Shown piece after piece: positions 5,253 to 6,798 of a DNA stretch of 6,798 nucleotides. The number at the start of each line of letters is the position of its first letter. The first letter of the stretch is position 1. The stretch lies in assembly GCA_003136335.1 (NCBI GenBank), contig PLEA01000343.1, positions 1 to 6,798 on the forward strand. Reading direction: 5' to 3'. The position numbers and the translations under genes were made by a program. The notes beneath the pieces were generated by a model, which saw only the letters and a list, made by a program, of their open reading frames with translations, made no database searches and was not told where the DNA came from. The DNA comes from Acidobacteriaceae bacterium (GTDB lineage: Bacteria; Acidobacteriota; Terriglobia; Terriglobales; SbA1).

Positions 5253-5258
5253 GTCAAA

Positions 5259-5738
5259 ATGGAGCCCGTTGCCAATCTCGATACGATCGTCGAATTCCGG
5301 CTCGGCGAGTTTCTGATCAGCACCGATCGTGCCCGCCTCGATCTAGACATGGTTCATGGGTTCTTGACAAACTGCTATTGGGCGAAAGGAATTCTTCGAG
5401 AAGTTGTGGCGCGATCGATCGAGCATTCCCTGTGCTTTGGCGTTTATGATGGGAGTGGCGCGCAAGTAGGCTTTGCCCGTGTGATCAGCGATTTCGCCAC
5501 CATCGCGTATGTCGGCGATGTGTTTGTGCTCGAAACGCACCGCGGTCGCGGGTTGGGCAAGTGGCTGATGGAGTCCATTACGCACCATCCCGCGCTACAG
5601 AATTTGCGGCGCTGGATTCTTACTACCCGGGACGCGCACGGACTATATTCGCAAGTTGGCTTTACGCCGGTGAAGTCCCCCGAGCGCTACATGGAACTGC
5701 ATCGGCCCGATGTCTACGAGATCAGGAAAACGATATGA
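5259..5738 (+). CDS. GNAT-family N-acetyltransferase
   Basis: A 159-residue cytoplasmic acetyltransferase predicted to move an acetyl group from acetyl-CoA to an amine; the acceptor is unknown. Seen: [19 protein letters not shown] (18-36) and WAKGI (41-45), typical of a widespread single-domain GNAT subgroup; strands [21 protein letters not shown] (58-78); the acetyl-CoA-binding motif in [18 protein letters not shown] (88-105) with R95-G-R-G-L-G100; and [11 protein letters not shown] (125-135), where Y130 is in the usual general-acid position. Length is complete for the family. The start has no clear ribosome-binding site, but a TAGAAT lies 6 nt upstream, so translation may be leaderless. Its TGA (5736-5738) overlaps the glyA ATG in ATGA, which points to one operon with coupled translation. 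There is no evidence that it modifies GlyA or its substrates. Confidence 0.88.
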   Translation: MEPVANLDTIVEFRLGEFLISTDRARLDLDMVHGFLTNCYWAKGILREVVARSIEHSLCFGVYDGSGAQVGFARVISDFATIAYVGDVFVLETHRGRGLGKWLMESITHHPALQNLRRWILTTRDAHGLYSQVGFTPVKSPERYMELHRPDVYEIRKTI

Positions 5739-6798
5739 AAAACGCTGCTCCCACAAAAATGTACCGTCCGCTCTCTGAAAGCGATCCCCAGATTGCCGCC
5801 GCCATCGACAACGAAACCCGCCGGCAGCACGAGGGCCTCGAACTGATTGCCTCGGAAAACTTTGTCAGCGAAGCCGTGCTCGAAGCCGCCGGCTCCGTGT
5901 TCACGAATAAGTATGCTGAGGGATATCCCGGGAAGCGCTACTACGGCGGCTGCGAGTTTGCCGATGTCGTCGAAAACCTGGCGCGCGACCGAGCGAAGCA
6001 ACTGTTCGGCGCGGAGCACGCCAATGTTCAGCCGCACGCCGGATCGCAGGCGAACATGGAGGCCTATGCTGCGATATTGCAACCGGGCGATACGATTCTA
6101 GGACTCAATCTGGCGCACGGCGGGCACCTTACGCACGGGCATCACCTGAACTTTTCCGGCAAGACGTACAAGATTGTCCCCTACGGCGTCACCAAAGAAA
6201 CGGAAACCATTGACTATGACGAGTTGGAAAAGCTCGCGGAACAGGAACGCCCGAAGCTGATCATCGGCGGAGGCAGCGCCTATCCTCGCACCATTGACTT
6301 CGCCCGCATGCGCCAGATCGCCGATAGAGTGGGCGCGCTTTATCTGGTCGACATGGCGCACTTTGCCGGACTCGTGGCCGGCGACGCGCATCCTTCGCCC
6401 GTGCCGCACGCGCACATCGTCACTTCCACGACGCACAAGACTTTGCGTGGTCCGCGCTCGGGAATGATTCTTTCCAAGGCCGAATTCGCGCAGGCCATCG
6501 ACAAAGTCGTGTTCCCGGGAATGCAAGGGGGACCGCTGGTCCACATTATGGCGGCCAAGGCCGTGTGCTTTCAGGAAGCGATGCAGCCCGAGTTCCGCGA
6601 CTACGCGCGCCAGGTTGTTGTTAACGCCAAAGTTCTGGCGCAATCGCTGGCCGACGAAGGCTTCCGCATCATTTCCGGCGGCACGGATACGCACCTCATG
6701 CTGGTCGACGTCTTTTCGAAGGGCATGCTCGGCAGCGAAGCCGAAAAGGTGCTGGGCGAGGCGGGAATCACGGTGAACAAGAACGCGATCCCGTTCGA
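5735..6798 (+). CDS. glyA: Serine hydroxymethyltransferase, 3' end cut off by the window
   Basis: PLP enzyme converting serine and tetrahydrofolate to glycine and 5,10-methylene-tetrahydrofolate, the main source of one-carbon units; cytoplasmic. The first 354 residues are present and roughly 60-75 more are expected beyond the window. Seen: [12 protein letters not shown] (34-45), [17 protein letters not shown] (58-74), the HAGSQAN motif (101-107), GGGSAYPR (178-185), [10 protein letters not shown] with D206 and H209 contacting the cofactor, the PLP lysine K235 in [22 protein letters not shown] (260-267) and NKNAIPF (348-354). The ATG at 5735 was chosen for AGGA (5724-5727) 7 nt upstream and the 4-bp ATGA overlap with the acetyltransferase stop; an in-frame ATG at 5759 has no such support. 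The reading frame is open to the last base. Confidence 0.97.
   Translation, partial: MKNAAPTKMYRPLSESDPQIAAAIDNETRRQHEGLELIASENFVSEAVLEAAGSVFTNKYAEGYPGKRYYGGCEFADVVENLARDRAKQLFGAEHANVQPHAGSQANMEAYAAILQPGDTILGLNLAHGGHLTHGHHLNFSGKTYKIVPYGVTKETETIDYDELEKLAEQERPKLIIGGGSAYPRTIDFARMRQIADRVGALYLVDMAHFAGLVAGDAHPSPVPHAHIVTSTTHKTLRGPRSGMILSKAEFAQAIDKVVFPGMQGGPLVHIMAAKAVCFQEAMQPEFRDYARQVVVNAKVLAQSLADEGFRIISGGTDTHLMLVDVFSKGMLGSEAEKVLGEAGITVNKNAIPF

Larger units (their letters stand above)
4992..5258. other. Non-coding gap with several hairpins
   Basis: I see no gene on either strand here. The gap holds strong palindromes at 5036-5056 and 5078-5094, and smaller ones: GCCC/GGGC (5011-5025), GGCT/AGCC (5123-5132) and GGAAG/CTTCC (5164-5180). 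Small ORFs on both strands lack recognisable protein features. The content resembles an accumulation of dispersed palindromic repeats more than a single RNA gene. None of the hairpins is followed by a clear T-run except the weak 4-bp one at 5123-5132, which is followed by five T at 5137-5141. Confidence 0.45.

Noticed and set aside
4992..5258. Possible small RNA gene or intrinsic terminator in the hairpin-rich gap
   Set aside because: The strong hairpins have no T-runs, there is no riboswitch or RNA motif I recognise, and the palindromes look like separate short repeats.
6098..6694. Minus-strand open frame of 198 codons opposite glyA
   Set aside because: Antisense shadow of a strongly conserved glyA reading frame.
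1..6798. CRISPR array, tRNA, rRNA, prophage or defence system
   Set aside because: No regularly spaced direct repeats, cloverleaf or rRNA sequence, phage genes or defence genes are visible beyond the toxin-antitoxin remnant.

Overview
The window is a stretch of GC-rich bacterial chromosome that looks acidobacterial (Terriglobia/Koribacter-like). This is an inference from four things: the style of the TonB-family protein with its N-terminal MFADSMLETSW, the isolated housekeeping genes set among small palindromic intergenic repeats, the protein flavour of the BrnA-like antitoxin and GNAT enzyme, and the base composition. No rRNA or other strong marker is present to prove it.

Layout, left to right. 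A TonB-family energy transducer (92-829, +) is followed by two short hairpins and then alanine racemase alr (894-2105, +). A complete IS630-family insertion sequence (2105-3244) sits exactly in the alr stop codon. Its target was the palindrome CTAG, and TAG is regenerated at both ends, so alr keeps its stop and the transposase ORF borrows the other copy as its own. Right of the element is a degenerate 7-bp tandem repeat (3256-3339). Next, on the minus strand, comes a BrnA-type antitoxin gene (3602 to 3210) whose toxin partner brnT appears to have been deleted down to a 13-codon stub (3640-3599). The toxin's ribosome-binding site and a 12-bp palindrome that could be the operator are still there.

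Further right are a divergently oriented alpha/beta hydrolase (3879-4991, +), a 267-bp gap rich in hairpins, a GNAT N-acetyltransferase (5259-5738, +), and glyA, serine hydroxymethyltransferase (5735 onward, +), which is cut off by the window end. The GNAT stop and the glyA start overlap as ATGA, so these two are probably co-transcribed and translationally coupled.

How the parts relate. alr (D-alanine for peptidoglycan) and glyA (serine/glycine and one-carbon units) are core amino-acid metabolism. The TonB protein is an envelope function. The centre, from about 2103 to 3670, is the accessory part, where a mobile element and a decayed toxin-antitoxin locus meet. I see no CRISPR array, no tRNA or rRNA, and no convincing new multigene system. 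The most interesting signals are the scarless IS landing in a stop codon, the toxin deletion with its regulatory front end preserved, and -10-like hexamers placed 6-7 nt upstream of three start codons, which suggest leaderless transcripts.
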